This document shows positions 18,481-26,953 of a DNA stretch of 64,000 nt, piece after piece (position 1 is the stretch's first letter; every line of letters begins with the position of its first letter). The notes below the pieces were generated by a model, which searched no databases, was not told the DNA's origin, and saw only the letters and a list, made by a program, of their open reading frames with translations. Both the position numbers and the translations under genes were made by a program. Source of the stretch: Devosia sp. 1566 (lineage in GTDB: Bacteria; Pseudomonadota; Alphaproteobacteria; Rhizobiales; Devosiaceae); the NCBI RefSeq assembly GCF_004005995.1, contig NZ_CP034767.1, forward strand, positions 744,001 to 808,000, read 5' to 3'.

Positions 18481-19307
18481 AGACTTCGCGCCTGCTGCGC
18501 CGCTCGATCATCTCCTGGCTGATCCTGTCGCCGCTGATCATTGCCGTGCTGTTTCCCTTTGCGGTGATGTTCATCACCGCCATCAAGCCGGCCAGCGAAG
18601 TGCTGCGCCCCACCTGGTGGCCCAGCAATCCGCAATGGAGCAATTTCGTGACCATGTGGAACGCCACCAATTTTGGGGCGGCCCTCTGGAACTCCATCTA
18701 TGTCGCGGTGCTCTCGACCGTGCTGTCGATTGCCGTTTCGATCCCGGCCGCCTATGCGCTCAGCCGCTTCCGCTTCACCGGCAAGGGCTTTGTGCAGCAG
18801 TTTCTGCTGATCAGCCAGATGCTCTCGCCCATCGTGCTGGTGATCGGGCTGTTCCGCCTCTTGGTCGCCCTCAAGCTGCTCGACAATCTCAATGCCGTGG
18901 TGTTCGTCTACGCGACCTTCAACATCGCCTTTTCGGTGTGGATGCTGCAGAGCTATTTTTCGACCATTCCCAAGGATCTCGAGGAGGCCGCCTGGATGGA
19001 AGGGGCCACCCCCTGGCAGGCGCTGCGCAAGGTGTTCCTGCCGCTGGCGCTGCCGGCCGTAACGGTGACCGCGATTTTCTCGTTCATCAATGCCTGGAAC
19101 GAGTTCGTCATTGCCCTGACCATGCTGCGCAATCAGGCGAGCTATACCCTGCCCATCCAGGTGTTCTCGCTGGTGGCGGGCCGCTACACGGTGGAATGGC
19201 ACCATGTGATGGCCGCAGCCTTCGTCGCCACCATTCCCATCGCCATCGTTTTTGCCTGGCTGCAGCGCTATCTCGTGCGCGGCCTGGCGCTGGGCGCGGT
19301 GAAATAA
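18477..19307 (+). CDS. Sugar ABC transporter permease (MalG/UgpE type)
   Basis: The partner permease, 276 residues and six helices. It begins in the ATGA overlap with the previous gene. The EAA loop is [23 protein letters not shown] (about 163-185), and [15 protein letters not shown] is a family mark. With the divergent ATPase and the binding protein it makes a full importer. Confidence 0.94.
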   Translation: MKTSRLLRRSIISWLILSPLIIAVLFPFAVMFITAIKPASEVLRPTWWPSNPQWSNFVTMWNATNFGAALWNSIYVAVLSTVLSIAVSIPAAYALSRFRFTGKGFVQQFLLISQMLSPIVLVIGLFRLLVALKLLDNLNAVVFVYATFNIAFSVWMLQSYFSTIPKDLEEAAWMEGATPWQALRKVFLPLALPAVTVTAIFSFINAWNEFVIALTMLRNQASYTLPIQVFSLVAGRYTVEWHHVMAAAFVATIPIAIVFAWLQRYLVRGLALGAVK

Positions 19308-19341
19308 GGCGCCACCCCCACCAACCACTGTTCACCCGATC

Positions 19342-19371
19342 GCCGCTCGCCTGGGCCACCCCGCGAGCGGC
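19342..19371 (+). other. Intergenic hairpin without T-tract
   Basis: GCCGCTCGC and GCGAGCGGC form a perfect 9-bp stem with a 12-base loop between the second permease and the amidohydrolase. No T run follows. It may stabilise the permease mRNA end or weakly pause transcription. Confidence 0.5.
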
Positions 19372-19391
19372 ACACTTCAAGGAGCTTTCCG

Positions 19392-20591
19392 ATGGCTTTG
19401 CCCGGAACCAGTTATGACCTCGTGCTCAAGGGCGGGCGCGTCATCGACGAACGCAATGGCATCGATGGCCAGTTCGATCTTGCCATCAAGGCCGGCAAGG
19501 TTGCCGCCGTGGCGCCGGCCATCGAGGCCGGCACGGCCGCCGTGCGGGATGTGGCGGGGTGCGTCGTCGCGCCCGGGCTCATCGACATCCACACCCATGT
19601 TTATCATAAGGCCACGTCGCTCAGCGTCGATCCTGGCTTCATCGCCCGCCGCTCCGCCTGCACCACGCTGGTGGATGCCGGCAGCGCCGGCGCCGGCAAT
19701 TATGACGGGTTCCGCGATTATGTGATGAACCACTCGCCCTATCGCATCCTCGCCTTTCTCAACATTTCCTTCCCGGGCATTTTCGGCTTCGACAAGGATG
19801 TGTCGATCGGCGAAGCCACGGCACGGTCCATGCTGCCGGTGCACCGGTGCGTGGAAAAGATCGAGGCCAATCGCGACCGCATCATTGGGGTCAAAGTGCG
19901 CATTGGCGGCATCGTCACCGGCGATCTGGGCCTGGGGGCGCTGGAACTGGCCCTCGAAGCCGCCGAAGCGGTCGACCTGCCGCTGATGACCCATATCGGC
20001 ACCCCGCCACCCAGCTATTCCGACGTCGTCGATATGCTGCGCCCGGGCGATATCCTGACCCATTGCTATCGCCCCGATCCCAATTCGGCCATTGGCGAGG
20101 ATGGCAAGGTGCTCGATGCCGTTTGGCGCGCCCGCGAGCGCGGCGTGTTGTTCGACATCGCCCATGGCATGGGGGCCTTTGGCTATGACACGGCTGAAAC
20201 GGCACTGCGCGACGGCTTCAAGCCGGACCTGATCTCATCGGATGTCCATGTGATTGCTGTGGAAGGACCGGGCTATGACATGCTTCATACCATGAGCAAG
20301 TTGCTCAATTGCGGGCTGACCCTGGCTGAAGTCATCGGCATGTCCACCAGCCGCTCGGCGCTGGCGATCCGCCGGCCCGAACTGGGGCAATTGGGGGTCG
20401 GCGCGCCCGCCGACATCACCGTGCTGCGCGAGTACGACAGCAATTATGTGTTCGAGGATGTGGTCGGCACCCGCCGGCAAGGCTCGACCCTGCTGCAGCC
20501 CGAGGCGGTTTATCTGGCGGGCAAGGAAATGGAAGTCAGCCGCCGGCCGTTTGAAGAAGCCTTTTTGCGCGGGCATCACCACGCCCATTAG
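19392..20591 (+). CDS. Amidohydrolase/deacetylase family metallohydrolase
   Basis: A 399-residue amidohydrolase-superfamily enzyme. Metal ligands are visible: His67 and His69 (DIHTHVY), Lys168 as the likely carboxylated lysine (IIGVKVRIGG), His201 (LMTHIG), His224 (ILTHCYR) and Asp284 (LISSDVH). Proteins of this subgroup are annotated as dihydroorotase-like or deacetylases; some act on N-acetyl amino acids or related amides. Co-orientation with the sugar importer suggests that it acts on the imported compound. An AAGGAG lies about 9 bases before the ATG. Confidence 0.88.
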   Translation: MALPGTSYDLVLKGGRVIDERNGIDGQFDLAIKAGKVAAVAPAIEAGTAAVRDVAGCVVAPGLIDIHTHVYHKATSLSVDPGFIARRSACTTLVDAGSAGAGNYDGFRDYVMNHSPYRILAFLNISFPGIFGFDKDVSIGEATARSMLPVHRCVEKIEANRDRIIGVKVRIGGIVTGDLGLGALELALEAAEAVDLPLMTHIGTPPPSYSDVVDMLRPGDILTHCYRPDPNSAIGEDGKVLDAVWRARERGVLFDIAHGMGAFGYDTAETALRDGFKPDLISSDVHVIAVEGPGYDMLHTMSKLLNCGLTLAEVIGMSTSRSALAIRRPELGQLGVGAPADITVLREYDSNYVFEDVVGTRRQGSTLLQPEAVYLAGKEMEVSRRPFEEAFLRGHHHAH

Positions 20592-20676
20592 AGGGTAGGG
20601 CAGGGGCTTGCCCCTGGCTGCGGCGCCGGTTCCCGGGCGCTGCCTTGCCGGCAAGTTGAACAGGCCGAACCAAAAA

Positions 20677-20708
20677 GAAAGCAGCCCGCGATCCCCCGGG
20701 CTGCTTTC
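20677..20708. terminator. Bidirectional terminator
   Basis: GAAAGCAGCCCG and CGGGCTGCTTTC form a perfect 12-bp stem with an 8-base loop between two convergent genes. The A-rich left arm and T-containing right arm allow it to serve both strands. Confidence 0.8.
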
Positions 20709-20719
20709 CCTTGCCTGGA

Positions 20720-21046
20720 TTATTCGGTGAAATCGAATTCGGCGAGTTCGCAGACATTGTTGTTGGCCGAGACGAGCTGGTCGCCATCATCGAACACGGC
20801 CAGGAAATCATATTTGCAGTAACCGCTGCCGTCATCGATATTGATCATGGCGCTGGAGCCTGAAGCGAGCACATCGCTGCCCAGAATATCCTCTTCCCAG
20901 TTTTCGGTACCAGTGTTGGAGGCGTAAAATTCGGTGATCACATAGGACGTCTTGTTGTTGATCTTGACCTTGCGGTCGAGCGCCGACGCCGTCACCACGC
21001 TGGCACACAGCATCGCCAATGCGATGACTGCCGAACACTTCTTCAT
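20720..21046 (-). CDS. Small exported protein, unknown function
   Basis: A 108-residue protein with a clear signal peptide (MKKCSAVIALAMLCASVVTASA, cut near residue 22) and a short acidic mature domain. The mature part has two Cys (GYCKYDF and NNVCELAE) that could form one disulfide, and beta-strand-rich sequence such as VKINNKTSYVITEFYASN. GAGGG sits 6 bases before the ATG at 21046. I do not recognise a named family; the layout resembles small periplasmic proteins common in this order. Confidence 0.72.
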   Translation of the reverse strand: MKKCSAVIALAMLCASVVTASALDRKVKINNKTSYVITEFYASNTGTENWEEDILGSDVLASGSSAMINIDDGSGYCKYDFLAVFDDGDQLVSANNNVCELAEFDFTE

Positions 21047-21208
21047 GATATCCCTCAATGTTGCAGAACTGCGCCCCAGCCCTACTGGTCCGAGCATCTA
21101 CTTAGCAACAGGATTCTCGCGAGGCGTAAGGGCGGCAGGGATGGTGCCGCGAGGCGATAGGGAAGGGGGCGGCTGGCACAGGAACGGTCGATCCTTCGCG
21201 CGTGCTGC

Positions 21209-21346
21209 TTACGACTTGTTCCCGAGCAACGCTCCTAAAGCTGCGCCAACGCCTAAGCCGACGGCAACGCCGACCGCCAGATTGTCCAGCACTGTCAGGC
21301 CGACTGCGGCTCCAATAGCGAGCCCGATCGCTATTGCTGCGCCCAT
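21209..21346 (-). CDS. 45-residue Gly/Ala-rich membrane peptide
   Basis: The small product is almost wholly hydrophobic: two helices rich in Gly, Ala, Val and Leu (residues 2-19 and 24-41) separated by a DN pair and ended by GNKS. The repeated small-xxx-small spacing resembles glycine-zipper segments. The ATG at 21346 has a strong GGAGAAGG about 3-8 bases upstream, which makes real translation likely. Function unknown; it lies alone between the exported protein gene and tRNA-Pro. Confidence 0.6.
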   Translation of the reverse strand: MGAAIAIGLAIGAAVGLTVLDNLAVGVAVGLGVGAALGALLGNKS

Positions 21347-21422
21347 GCACCTTCTCCATCCGGCCGAACGCGAACACGGTAATACCGGCGCCAGGGAAGC
21401 CAAGTTCGCAGGGAACGGCGAG

Positions 21423-21453
21423 AAAAAACCGGACCTCCTGAGAGGCCCGGTTT
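21423..21453 (-). terminator. Terminator downstream of tRNA-Pro
   Basis: Read leftward, AAACCGGGCCTC pairs with GAGGTCCGGTTT (one wobble) around TCAG and runs into six Ts, directly after the tRNA CCA end. Confidence 0.85.
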
Positions 21454-21456
21454 GGT

Positions 21457-21533
21457 TGGTCGGAGTAGAGTGATTCGAACACTCGACCCCCTGCTCCCGA
21501 AGCAGGTGCGCTACCAGGCTGCGCTATACTCCG
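21457..21533 (-). tRNA. tRNA-Pro (anticodon CGG)
   Basis: Read leftward, the 77-nt gene folds into a cloverleaf with acceptor CGGAGTA/TACTCCG, an anticodon arm CCTGC-TTCGGGA-GCAGG, a T-arm with GTTCGAATC and an encoded CCA. The CGG anticodon reads CCG. Confidence 0.97.
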
Positions 21534-21704
21534 TCAGAACGTCCGGGGTTTGCTGGTGCGAGCCCCTGGCTGGGCCGTTATCCCTCGCGTTGGCGGCTTT
21601 ATAGCCGCGGCGGGCAAGGCATTCAAGCACTCTCGATCAAGCAAATTGAGTGGCGCCCGAGCGTGTTGCACAGTGCCGGCAAAGCGTGTAGGAACCGCCG
21701 CAGT

Positions 21705-21779
21705 TGGGGCGTCGCCAAGTGGTAAGGCACCGGTTTTTGGTACCGGCATTCCTAGGTTCGAATCCTAGCGCCCCAGCCA
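21705..21779 (+). tRNA. tRNA-Gln (anticodon TTG)
   Basis: The 75-nt gene has acceptor arms TGGGGCG/CGCCCCA, a D arm with AGTGGTAAGGC, anticodon arm CCGGT-TTTTGGT-ACCGG, T loop TTCGAAT and an encoded GCCA end. It faces away from tRNA-Pro, 171 bp off. Confidence 0.97.
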
Positions 21780-21862
21780 GGATTTTCTCACCTCCCGTTT
21801 ACGGCATTGGCCTCCGTTCCATTTTGCCGGTCAGCAGAAACCTGTGATTTCGCGGGTATGCC

Positions 21863-22843
21863 TTAAGTTGCGGCATCCATGGTGAGCTCCAGGCTGCGCA
21901 AGCGCTTTTGCGGATCGTACATATCGGACACGATCATCAGCTCATCGGCTTGCGTGCGCTCGATGATCTGCTGCAGGCCGCGACGGACGGTTTCCCTGCT
22001 GCCGATGACGCTGAAATCCAGCATCTGCCCGGCCTGGGCCTTTTCCATCGGTGTCCAATAGGTGTCGATATCATCGATCGGCGGCTGCATGAGCTGACGC
22101 TGTCCGCGGAAGATATCTGCGAACGACATCTGTTGCGACGTGGCAAGGAAACGCGCTTCCTCATCCGTTTCTGCGGCAATCACATTGACGCCGACCAGCG
22201 CATAGGGGGCGGCGGCCTGTTCGGATGGCTTGAAACGATCGCGATAGATCGCCAAGGCCTGATCCAGCGCCTGGGGCGCGAAATGCGAAGCGAAACCATA
22301 GGGCAGACCCAGTTCAGCCGCCAATTGCGCACCGAAAAGGCTCGATCCGAGAATCCAGAGCGGCACATTGCTGCCTGAGCCAGGAACGGCTTCAATCCGC
22401 TGGTTTGGCCCGGCTGGGGCGAGAAAGGCCTGCAACTCCAGGACGTCCTGCGGGAAATTCTCGGCATTGGCGGGATCGCGCCGCAAGGCGCGCAATGTCA
22501 ACTGGTCGGTGCCTGGAGCGCGTCCCAGGCCAAGGTCAATGCGCCCCGGAAACAGCGTCTCCAGGGTTCCGAACTGTTCAGCGATGACATAGGGAGCGTG
22601 ATTTGGCAGCATGATGCCTCCGGCACCGACGCGGATCGTGCTGGTTCCAGCTGCGATATGGGCGATCACCAGTGACGTGGCCGCTGTGGTCACACCGGCC
22701 ATGTTGTGGTGCTCGGCAACCCAGATCCGGCGATATCCCAGCTTTTCGGCGTGCTGGCCAAGCGCCCGCGCCTCATCAAGTGCCGTGCGCCGGTCAGAGC
22801 CTTCGCGCACACGACCCAGTTCGAGAATTGAAAGTGGGATCAC
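21863..22843 (-). CDS. LLM-class flavin-dependent oxidoreductase (MsnO8-like)
   Basis: A 326-residue TIM-barrel protein of the bacterial-luciferase-like family. [16 protein letters not shown] at the N-terminus, [38 protein letters not shown] and [13 protein letters not shown] are typical of the MsnO8/YhbW subgroup. Members use reduced FMN from a partner reductase to oxygenate small substrates, mostly unknown. It stands alone to the right of the tRNA pair. Confidence 0.9.
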   Translation of the reverse strand: MIPLSILELGRVREGSDRRTALDEARALGQHAEKLGYRRIWVAEHHNMAGVTTAATSLVIAHIAAGTSTIRVGAGGIMLPNHAPYVIAEQFGTLETLFPGRIDLGLGRAPGTDQLTLRALRRDPANAENFPQDVLELQAFLAPAGPNQRIEAVPGSGSNVPLWILGSSLFGAQLAAELGLPYGFASHFAPQALDQALAIYRDRFKPSEQAAAPYALVGVNVIAAETDEEARFLATSQQMSFADIFRGQRQLMQPPIDDIDTYWTPMEKAQAGQMLDFSVIGSRETVRRGLQQIIERTQADELMIVSDMYDPQKRLRSLELTMDAAT

Positions 22844-23281
22844 CCTGAAATGCCTCGGCTAAAGTAAACAGTGTCCGATCCCCTCCAAGCCGAAGGAAAC
22901 CGTCGTATCCACCCCAGATAGGTGGGCTGCTGCACCAGTTCAATCGCGGAGGCGCTTGTGTCTGGCGAAGTCAACATAGCAGGCCTATGCCTATCCGAGA
23001 TACTGAGGAGGCAGTTTGAGCGGAACGGGCGCTTAACGACCCATGGCAGCCGTTCCGTGGCGCCGAACCAGCACGGAGGATTTTAGGATGGCAAATGACG
23101 GGTTCAACGACCGCAATGGTGCGCTTTGCAGAAGCCGTCTCAGTCAGTGGGCTACCGATACTGTTTTTGCATGTTGAGACCGCCCCCGGAAACTCAGTCG
23201 ACCTCCGCTCCAACTGCGTAGAACGGGTCGGGTTTGTCGACAATACCAGCCAAGGGAACAACGGGGCAGATCGGGGCGGCA
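22844..23281. other. Gene-poor gap, no supported gene
   Basis: About 440 bp between the LLM oxidoreductase and the Cys-rich gene. The frames on both strands that cross it have Ser/Pro/Arg-rich, low-complexity translations, no ribosome-binding site and no family mark. It may hold the promoter of the LLM gene and decayed sequence; no clear hairpin was seen. Confidence 0.5.
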
Positions 23282-23521
23282 TCAGGCTCCAGGTGTCGCA
23301 AATGACGCACATCGGCGCCTGCCGTTGATGAGGAGGTCGTGCTTCAAGCACAGCCCATCCTGTGCCCGGACCGATGCGGCCGCCGAGGACAGCGCTGTCA
23401 GCCCAGGCAATTCACGTTCAAGCCGCCCCGGATCACTGCAGAAGTGTGCGCAGGAGAAACAGGTCTCGTGCGGGGCCTTGCTGCCGTCCAACCCATTGCG
23501 GATGAGGGCAAGAAGGCTCAT
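23282..23521 (-). CDS. Small Cys-rich protein coupled to the YeiH-like exporter
   Basis: A 79-residue protein with a metal-site-like pattern: Cys21-x2-Cys24-x3-Cys28, then Cys58 and His61, then Cys71. This suits a zinc or Fe-S site; which one cannot be told. The ATG lies inside the TGA stop of the exporter gene (ATGA), so it is translationally coupled to it and probably works with it. I do not recognise a named domain. Confidence 0.7.
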   Translation of the reverse strand: MSLLALIRNGLDGSKAPHETCFSCAHFCSDPGRLERELPGLTALSSAAASVRAQDGLCLKHDLLINGRRRCASFATPGA

Positions 23522-24906
23522 TGGCCCAGCGCTTCCCAGTAAAAACCAAAGACATAAACCGAGAGGATAAAACCGAGGACCACATTGACGGCCACCCCGG
23601 CGGTGAAGGCGCCAAACGGTTTGGGACCTGCGGCGGCCAGGTCGCGAAAGCGGGTGGTCAGGCCGATGCTGAAGAAGCAGAAGATGAAGGTCCAGGTGAA
23701 CAGATTCCGGATCGGCCCGATCAGGTTGGGAATGACGATGCGGTTATAGTCCTCAAGGCTGAATTGGGTGGTCACCGTGGTGATCACAGCCGAGGCCAGA
23801 AAGAAGCCGATCACGAATTTGGGAAAGCGCCGCCAGATTTCGCCGACATCGGGAGCGCTCCCTCCCGGACGGGCATCCCAGCGCATGGTCGCGACGATGG
23901 CGAGCCCCACGGCCCAGATGCCGATCCAGGGATCGCGACCGACGACCTTCATCAAGGTAAATGCCTGTACCGCCTGTTCGGGGGTGCCAGCAATACCATC
24001 CACCCGCCCGGCATAGCCCCCATAGGCCTGGGCCGCGGCAATGCCCGCGGCATCGGCAAATTCGGAGGTGCCGATCCAGGCGCCGGCGATCCCGGTTGGC
24101 AACCCCAGCGCACGGGCAACGAGCGGGAGAACAAAGATCATCACGATCGCCCAAAGCACGACAATGGTGATCGTAACGGCAGTATCCTCCTTCTTGCCGC
24201 CTACGGCGCCCGCTACTGCAATGGCGCCCGACACGCCGCAGACAGCCCCCCCCACGCCGAGCGTCGCGGCAAAGCGCCGGTCAAGGCCAAGCCGCACGGC
24301 CACCAGATAGATCACGCCGAAGGTCGTCAGCGACACAAGGGAAGCCTGCAGGATCGCAATGGGCCCGGCCTTGGCGATCAGCGACAGCGGCACGGTGGCA
24401 CCGAGCAGCACGATCCCGGTCTTGACGTAGAACTCGCCCTTGAAGCCGGCATCGAGCCAGCGCGGCAGCCCTACGGTGTTGGCAATAACGAGCCCAAGCA
24501 GAAGCGCGACCAGGGGCGGCTCGAGATTGAAGTGCACCGCTTCCTCCCACTTGCCGATCACAGAGATGGCATAGGCCGCCAGGAAGAGCAGGGTGAATGC
24601 GGGTGCGAAGGCGCGAATACTTTGGCCAAGCGCTGCGAGCGCGAGCGAGAAGGCCACCAGCCAAAACAGATACAGCGCGCCGTAGCGCGGCCAGTTTGCC
24701 GCCAGGTCGTCGATTACCTGGGAGAAGTTGCTCCACTGCGGCGGCACCACCGCCAGCCAGCGCAAGCTGCCCCCGCTCCAGAACAAGAGGCACCCTATTG
24801 CGACCACCGTTAGGCCAATCCAGATGGCCCACCAGTCTTCCTTGCGCCATAGCTCGCGCCAGCCTGACGGGGGGGCATCTTTGGCCGGCGCGGTGGTGTC
24901 CGTCAT
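23518..24906 (-). CDS. Putative sulfate exporter family transporter (YeiH/UPF0324)
   Basis: A 462-residue membrane protein with roughly 12-13 helices. Family marks are GEFYVKTGIVLLGATVPLSL, LGVGGAVCGVSGAIAVAGAV and IVVLWAIVMIFVLPLVAR. E. coli YeiH is about 350 residues; the extra length is an N-terminal hydrophobic region and a loop near 300-330. Transport of sulfate is a family name only. ATG 24906 is used because GGGGGA lies about 8 bases before it. It overlaps the Cys-rich gene by 4 bp. Confidence 0.88.
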   Translation of the reverse strand: MTDTTAPAKDAPPSGWRELWRKEDWWAIWIGLTVVAIGCLLFWSGGSLRWLAVVPPQWSNFSQVIDDLAANWPRYGALYLFWLVAFSLALAALGQSIRAFAPAFTLLFLAAYAISVIGKWEEAVHFNLEPPLVALLLGLVIANTVGLPRWLDAGFKGEFYVKTGIVLLGATVPLSLIAKAGPIAILQASLVSLTTFGVIYLVAVRLGLDRRFAATLGVGGAVCGVSGAIAVAGAVGGKKEDTAVTITIVVLWAIVMIFVLPLVARALGLPTGIAGAWIGTSEFADAAGIAAAQAYGGYAGRVDGIAGTPEQAVQAFTLMKVVGRDPWIGIWAVGLAIVATMRWDARPGGSAPDVGEIWRRFPKFVIGFFLASAVITTVTTQFSLEDYNRIVIPNLIGPIRNLFTWTFIFCFFSIGLTTRFRDLAAAGPKPFGAFTAGVAVNVVLGFILSVYVFGFYWEALGQ

Positions 24907-25483
24907 GATCATGATCCCCCAAAGAGTTGTAGCGCGGCGGCATGCGCGGTCGAGGGCGAATGCAGGGCGCGGGTTCCACAGCACGTTGCGAGCTTGCGGT
25001 CTGCTGGAGGCGCTGCCCGTCCGAAGTCGGGCGCGAGCCTAGGTCTTGGGAATTAAGACGGACGAAGCCACAAGCACGCAAATTATACCTAAAGCGGCTT
25101 GCAGCGGAGGAAACCTGGGGGGCCAAGTACGCCGCTGCTATTCTCTAGGGCTGTTCAGAACCGATCGACAAAGTCCAAAGTGGCTGCCGGCTTCCGGGTA
25201 GGAGCCGTCGACACTAAGTTTGTCGATATCCCGGTAGCGCTTGTCGCTAAAGGTTTTCGCCTTTGGAGCTTTGCCCAGAAGTTATCGGTCTGCGATCCAC
25301 CCGTTCAAAGCTGTTCCCCGACCGCAAACCGCGCGGGCAGCCTTCAGGATCTCGATCGCATGGGTTGAATGGAGAAGAGCTCGACCTTGAGATCGGGATA
25401 GTCACGCAGGATCGGCTTGTGCGCAAACCATGAACGGGCCCAATTGCGTGGTGATCGCCCTTGGCGCTGGCGCGACGGGTTGA
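24907..25483. other. Gap with a possible decayed coding remnant
   Basis: This 577-bp stretch holds no intact gene. Read leftward between about 25450 and 25340, one frame gives WFAHKPILRDYPDLKVELF, which resembles the start of a LysR-type effector domain, and after a frame change EILKAARAVCGRG follows until a stop near 25278. Both pieces lack starts and a partner helix-turn-helix. It may be a relic of a lost regulator; chance is not excluded. Confidence 0.25.
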
Positions 25484-26953
25484 TCAGTTCGGCGGTTCTC
25501 GCCGAGTTGATCGGAGCGGGGGCTCACTGGTGTCCAAGCGGTCGGTCCCCTCACGCGGACCACCCACCTTCCTCGCTGCCCCACTAGCCGAGGCCGCTTC
25601 GTTGCCCTTGCTGAACCGCACGAGGAACTTGGCGCCGCCGTTATCGCTCCTGCCCACAGAGATGCTGCCGTTGTGCCGCCTGATAATCTCCTTGACCAGG
25701 CTCAGGCCAAGACCGGACCCTTCGTTCATGGGCTTGATGCGATGGAATGGCTCAAAAATCCAATCCCGGCGATCTGCGGGAATACCCGGCCCACTGTCGC
25801 TGATGGCGATCGACCGGTCCGCATGGACCGTCAGCAGGATTTCACCCTCGCCGCCCGCATGGATAATCGCATTCTGGACGAGGTTGATCAGGCCACGCTC
25901 AAGGGAGCTGGCATCGCCCAGCACCACCAAACTTTCCACCTCCGTGTCAAAGACCGGATCATACCCCGCCGCAATCGCCAGCGGCGCCAGGTTGGCCATG
26001 ACATTGCGGCTCAACGCCACCATTTCCACCGGCTGAGGCGCCGTCTCCTGATGCTCGATCCTTTGCAGATCCAGGAGCTGTTCGGCCAAATTGGCCAGCC
26101 GGTGTACGTCCATGAGGACGCGATGGTCGAATTCCCCTTTGCGGGACAGCTCCAGTCGGTTCAACAGGATGGCGATCGGCGTCCTCAACTCATGGGCGGC
26201 ATCGGAGAGGAAACGCTGCTTTTCGGCATAGCCATCGTCCAGGCGGCTCAGAGCGGCATTGATCGCATTAACGAGCGCCGCGACCTCCGAGGGCACCTCA
26301 TCGCTCGGCAGCCGCACGCCACGTTGTTCGATGTCGATCCGGGAAGCCACGCGTTCGACGGCCCGCAGACTCGATAAACTGGCGCGCACGACCTGCGGAA
26401 CCACGAGCATCGTCAAACCACCGAGCACCGCAACGAGAAGCACGAACAGGGGGCCGACTTCGCGTCCGGCAAAGGACAGCATGCCCGCGATCCAGCTCGG
26501 CCTCGCTCCGCCGCCGAACATGACCTTGACGTCCCCAACCCGGGAATCCTCCTCAAACAGCATGGCTCCATCGAAGTCGCTGGTTGAACCGAGCACCTCC
26601 AGGCTTTCGATGTCAGCGAGCCCATCCAGCAGCGAGTTCATTTGTGGCGGAACCTCGCCCCCGACGACCCGCCGCCCGAACTCGTCCACAACAACGTACC
26701 AGAGCCTGGGCGATGACCGGCGCACTTCCGCAAGGTCTTGGGTATCCTCGATCCGGAGCGCCCCGCCCTCGGCCACCAGGCTATCCGCGAGGATCTCGGA
26801 GATGTCGAGGTCGAACTTGGCTCCGGTATAGTCCTCGATATAGTAGAAAAAGAACACGCTGCTCAAAGCTATGGTAAGCAGAGCCGCCAGTTGCCAGAGC
26901 AGCAGCCTGGTGGTCAGCGTCCTGCGCAGAGAGCGTCCTGCAGCCACCGTCAA
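25484..26953 (-). CDS. Membrane sensor histidine kinase
   Basis: A 489-residue kinase: helix 1 at about 15-38, a periplasmic domain to about 165, helix 2 at 166-187, HAMP to about 240, then the HisKA domain with phospho-acceptor His254 (SDAAHELRTP) and the HATPase domain with Asn361 (NLVQNAIIHA), DSGPGIP and SGLGLSLVKEI. The last 40 residues are a charged tail. Its start overlaps the response regulator stop by 4 bp, so the two form a classical pair. The signal is unknown. Confidence 0.94.
   Translation of the reverse strand: MTVAAGRSLRRTLTTRLLLWQLAALLTIALSSVFFFYYIEDYTGAKFDLDISEILADSLVAEGGALRIEDTQDLAEVRRSSPRLWYVVVDEFGRRVVGGEVPPQMNSLLDGLADIESLEVLGSTSDFDGAMLFEEDSRVGDVKVMFGGGARPSWIAGMLSFAGREVGPLFVLLVAVLGGLTMLVVPQVVRASLSSLRAVERVASRIDIEQRGVRLPSDEVPSEVAALVNAINAALSRLDDGYAEKQRFLSDAAHELRTPIAILLNRLELSRKGEFDHRVLMDVHRLANLAEQLLDLQRIEHQETAPQPVEMVALSRNVMANLAPLAIAAGYDPVFDTEVESLVVLGDASSLERGLINLVQNAIIHAGGEGEILLTVHADRSIAISDSGPGIPADRRDWIFEPFHRIKPMNEGSGLGLSLVKEIIRRHNGSISVGRSDNGGAKFLVRFSKGNEAASASGAARKVGGPREGTDRLDTSEPPLRSTRREPPN

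Noticed and set aside
21423..21779. tRNA pair as a prophage or island attachment site
   Set aside because: No integrase gene and no visible copy of either tRNA 3' end elsewhere in the window; kept only as a boundary observation.
22971..23351. 126-codon leftward frame in the gap after the LLM gene
   Set aside because: Ser/Pro/Arg/Thr-rich, no ribosome-binding site, and it overlaps the coupled Cys-rich gene.
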